Assembly: GCA_964036155.1 (NCBI GenBank)
Contig: OZ038423.1
Coordinates: 56,001,249 to 56,065,248, forward strand
DNA: 64,000 bases
Reading direction: 5' to 3'
Source: Diploscapter coronatus
Taxonomy: Eukaryota; Nematoda; Chromadorea; Rhabditida; Rhabditidae
Under the pieces are notes generated by a model. That model made no database searches. It was not told where the DNA came from and worked only from the letters and a program-made list of their open reading frames with translations. How positions within the stretch are numbered: position 1 is the stretch's first letter; each line of letters opens with the position of its first letter. The position numbers and the translations under genes were made by a program. Shown here piece by piece: positions 62,301-64,000 of the stretch.

Positions 62301-62641
62301 CAAGGCAAAAATGACCGTTCACTTTGAGGCGGAGAAGGTACAAATTTAGAAGAAAAACGCTAAATTAATGTGTTTAAAACAATTAATTTTAGGAGTCCAT
62401 CGAAAAGGACCTTCTGGATGAATTGAAGAAGAAGGAGTCTCGATCTGCATGGATTTCCGAGAAGAAATTCGCGGAGAGGGGCGAAAAAACCCGACACAAT
62501 TGGACCGATGCTCAGAAGCGAGAGCTCATTTCGAGAGGCGCGGTTAGAGGATTTACCCCCAAGTGGGCGGGGCCACTTTCAACCAAAAATCCCAGATTCA
62601 CGCCCATATTCTTATGGGAATTTAGTGAAACTCCGAATTAA
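41392..62641 (+). CDS. ten-1: Teneurin, type II transmembrane adhesion receptor
   Basis: Single-pass cell-surface receptor (C-terminus outside) for axon guidance, basement membrane and synapse organisation. The model has 46 exons and about 2649 aa. Key exons: 41392-41485, 43081-43237, 43465-43580, 49570-49713, 49993-50091, 50885-50936, 52702-52803, 52845-52981 (membrane), 53645-55010 (six exons, EGF), 55399-56547 (largest), then many short exons to 62393-62641. Order: cytoplasmic tail from MSEYSPDPAGFQLFKRK; one helix (TILAAALAIAILIIAFLL, about 281-298); eight EGF-like repeats (about 470-785); a Cys-rich piece (DCDDPECCSVEYC); a carboxypeptidase-like/Ig region; NHL beta-propeller (for example GDGGPASQAQLFFPKGIAFD); RHS/YD barrel with repeated Tyr-Asp (YDNRGEL, YDAYGQ, YDPLGRI); and a toxin-related C-terminal fold (HNWTDAQKRELISRGAVRGF) ending FSETPN. 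The spacing of the first two cytoplasmic acceptors and the 49993 acceptor (CAGAGAG) are the weakest parts. Two GC-AG introns are used. Confidence 0.95.
41486..43080 (+). other. Large first intron of ten-1
   Basis: About 1.6 kb, AT-rich, with no exon seen. An open frame at 42102-42422 has intron-like composition. Confidence 0.6.
46201..46310. repeat. Two-copy direct repeat, 60-bp period
   Basis: agcataaattctctgaaaat at 46201 recurs in diverged form at 46261, and similarity continues for about 45 bp. It lies inside the large ten-1 intron. Confidence 0.6.
46871..46917 (+). CDS. Candidate 47-nt alternative exon of ten-1
   Basis: The candidate has a CTCTCTGCAG acceptor and an AAG|GTCATT donor. 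Entered in phase 1 from the exon ending 43580, it reads ARNIALGTAAAKFDDK and leaves in phase 0, which fits the alternative acceptor at 49988 (TTTTTCAG|AGA) of the later exon, giving RASVEAL. It could thus replace exon 49570-49713. The donor is weak. Confidence 0.3.
47663..48966 (+). mobile_element. Mariner-like (Tc1/mariner superfamily) transposon
   Basis: It starts CAGGGTGCGGACAAATTATG and ends with the reverse complement. The inverted ends match for about 26-27 bp and are flanked by TA on both sides (47661-47662 and 48967-48968). The length is 1304 bp, which is typical. It lies inside a ten-1 intron in the same orientation as the gene and carries one broken transposase. Confidence 0.93.
47816..48850 (+). 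pseudogene. Mariner-like transposase, frameshifted
   Basis: Remnants lie in order but in different frames. There is an N-terminal helix-turn-helix (ILYQAGHQTKDIVKLLKVS) followed by RPGSGRKR; then the first catalytic Asp in IIFSDEE; then the second in EDSAPSHKS; then the third in NSPDSNSLDY; and finally the tail CINAKGGHFEN. At least three frame breaks (near 48000, 48150 and 48480-48580) and an in-frame stop after the second Asp remove activity. The separation of the last two Asp is about 33 codons, near the mariner spacing, but indels make the DDxD class uncertain. Confidence 0.88.
50752..50836 (+). CDS. Alternative first exon of ten-1 (short isoform)
   Basis: ATG at 50752 opens 28 codons (MIPYKEHDFYYAKLYQSSSE...) and leaves in phase 1 at ATTG|GTTCTG. 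A 48-nt intron leads to exon 50885-50936, which is entered in phase 1 both from here and from the long-form exon ending 50091. The result is a teneurin with a shorter cytoplasmic tail. C. elegans ten-1 is known to use two promoters giving long and short intracellular domains, so this placement is expected. Confidence 0.6.
50937..52701 (+). other. 1.8-kb ten-1 intron
   Basis: AT-rich, with no supported exon. The acceptor AAATTTAG at 52694-52701 gives the in-frame codon CAA across the junction, reading DQCNAVPHQIRV. Confidence 0.6.
58661..58738 (+). CDS. Possible alternative terminal exon in ten-1
   Basis: After an AATGCAG acceptor (58654-58660) a phase-0 frame compatible with the exon ending at 58561 runs 25 codons to TAA. 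The peptide begins DINIDYPGLQCSALPP. Normal splicing skips it to 58758. Use would truncate the YD barrel. It could be chance. Confidence 0.2.
   Translation, partial: DINIDYPGLQCSALPPIFPWLTQIN
59209..59249 (+). other. GC-AG intron in ten-1
   Basis: A 41-nt intron, AAG|GCAAGA ... TTTTAG. Its removal joins NGRKYSIK to YDNRGELREI, restoring a YD repeat. A second case is 59981-60022 (CAG|GCAAGG ... TTTAAG, 42 nt), joining EAIQ to MTYDEKFGTL. Confidence 0.85.
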
Positions 62642-63345
62642 TACCTATTCAAAAATAAATAGAGCCTTGCAATGACGCAGGGAAAAGTGGGTGTGGTTAA
62701 GATTATTATCTAGAAAAAATAGATTCCGCCTATAAAAATGTGCGATATTGCAAGACTTCATTTGTATTTGAAAGAATGATAAGTAAAACTTGCATATTTC
62801 TAGAAAATGCTGAGTTGTTTGCAAGTTTCACTTGAAACTTAGGTTAAATCTCACGAAGCTTTCATCTCTTAAATGAAACGGTTACTAGTTAGATAAAATT
62901 GATTTTTGCCAAAGTTGTAATTTTTCATGACTTCTACCTTTCGACTTGTCTTTATGCGAAACGGGTTCAGTGATTTGTGAAATCTTCTGAGTGCATTTGA
63001 AATTCAATATTAATTCGATATTTAAATCTTAGGTTGAGTTGCTCATTTGTATAAATTATTCATGATAATAATAAATCAATAAATATATATTTTTTAAATT
63101 TATTGATAGTGAATGAACAAAAACCAAAGCCTTAAAAAAGTGGTGCGGAACAGGAGCCCGTCAATCGAGCTGATTTCATATATTCTCAGATCTAAGGAGG
63201 ACGATCGTCAGGAACCCTTACGACCTACCCCCTATAGTTTATTTTCGTCTGACGAAAGTGCTCCCTAGGTCTTCTGTTAAGACAAATGAGTTTTATGAAA
63301 AAATTATTCAACAATGGCTAAAAACGAAATCAATTTGATGACAAA
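62642..63345. other. Intergenic region after ten-1
   Basis: AATAAA at 62654-62659 is the likely ten-1 polyadenylation signal. The remainder is AT-rich without a recognised gene, up to the convergent F-box/kelch-type gene. Confidence 0.6.
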
Positions 63346-64000
63346 TTAATAGTATTTTGATACGGTTATCCATTTATTCTGATTTAAATCATATTCTTCG
63401 ATGAATGCTACTTTCTCTTTCCGACTAATATCGGAATAACTATAATAAATATATGATTGCCTGCAAGAATTAGATATTCAATGAAAACATACCCTCCAAT
63501 TGTGTAAAATTTTTCGTTTGCTGGCAAAAGTGAATGAAACCATCGTGGATAATTCATATCTACTATTTGTATTATCTCTTCATTTGATTGATTGGCATTA
63601 GGTTTGAAGACAATGCATGATTTTAAAGACGTATTGTTACTGAACATAAAAATCATTGTTTTCGAATAAAATTAATCTAAAATATCTGACTCGTATCCTC
63701 CTGTAATGTAAATTTTGTCATTTATGCAAGCAACTCCTGCTCTGTGTCGCTTGCAGTCAATTTTTCCAACTTCTTTCCATTGACTTGCACTTTCATCATA
63801 CTGGTAGATCTTATTCGTAGAATTCCAAGTATCAATAACTAAAAAATATTTTTTATTTGGATTTAATTGAGCTAATTGGTTAATTTGACATATTGTTGTT
63901 GTCCGAAAAAGTGGCAGAAATAGAATGCAGTCTTTTCAGCCAATATCAATGTGAGTCACGTACACACAATGTAAATCACTCCCTTACGGTATTTTTCCCT
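63346..64000 (-). CDS. Kelch-repeat protein, second F-box/kelch copy (3' part)
   Basis: A minus-strand gene, cut by the window end. The stop is at 63348-63346. The last exon reads RKEKVAFIEEYDLNQNKW...; the previous one has IVDMNYPRWFHSLLPANEKF followed by YTIGG; the one before has VIDTWNSTNKIYQYDES followed by IYITGGYES. Order, spacing and intron positions match the F-box/kelch gene at 33281-34522, so they are paralogues. At one shared intron (about 63660-63690) the expected GT donor is absent (ATTTT|AGATTA), so this copy may be misspliced or decaying. The F-box end lies beyond the window. Confidence 0.7.

Noticed and set aside
62393..62641. Teneurin C-terminal toxin-like fold as an independent toxin gene
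   Set aside because: It is in frame and spliced to the receptor; this RHS-associated C-terminal domain is standard in teneurins and no separate gene is indicated.
1..64000. CRISPR arrays, tRNA or rRNA genes, bacterial operons
   Set aside because: No spaced direct repeats, cloverleaf box A/B pairs or rRNA motifs were seen; the intron-exon structure is metazoan throughout.

Overview
The window is animal DNA, most probably from a nematode. Exons are compact and relatively GC-rich, introns are often only 41-60 nt and end in TTTCAG-type acceptors, and two genes point to nematodes: one with a nematode-type DB module and one whose ERG channel core reads like nematode UNC-103. No species can be named from sequence alone. 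All gene models were built by reading splice sites and phases by eye. Each of the seven complete models closes to a whole number of codons.

Layout. (1) About 1-17.4 kb is AT-rich and has no complete gene. It holds a scatter of short, more GC-rich candidate exons, nearly all ending in phase 0, and two foldback repeats. It is best read as the upstream regulatory and alternative-first-exon region of the next gene. (2) 17.6-23.4 kb (+): ERG-type voltage-gated K+ channel (unc-103 orthologue), 21 exons, 759 aa. (3) 25.2-28.7 kb (+): SLC17/sialin-like anion transporter, 12 exons, 490 aa. (4) 29.4-31.5 kb (+): small protein with a Tudor-like domain and a C-terminal membrane segment, 10 exons, 303 aa. 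(5) 31.67-32.81 kb: 1140-bp foldback transposable element with about 475-bp inverted arms and TA target duplication. (6) 33.3-34.5 kb (-): F-box/kelch protein, 8 exons, 311 aa, next to a 200-N assembly gap. (7) 35.1-37.4 kb (+): secreted DB-module protein, 9 exons, 272 aa. (8) 37.7-40.8 kb (+): 26S proteasome ATPase Rpt3, 12 exons, 416 aa. (9) 41.4-62.6 kb (+): teneurin (ten-1), about 46 exons, about 2649 aa, with an internal alternative start at 50.75 kb and a decayed mariner-like transposon in an intron. (10) 63.35-64 kb (-): 3' part of a second F-box/kelch gene running off the window.

The genes are unrelated by pathway: a neuronal/muscle channel, an anion transporter, a possible RNA-granule protein, a proteolysis subunit and an adhesion receptor. 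The two F-box/kelch copies lie on the opposite strand. Points most worth checking are the alternative N-termini of the channel, four GC-AG introns (one between the selectivity-filter residues of the ERG pore), the membrane-anchored Tudor-like protein, and a possible premature-stop exon in teneurin.
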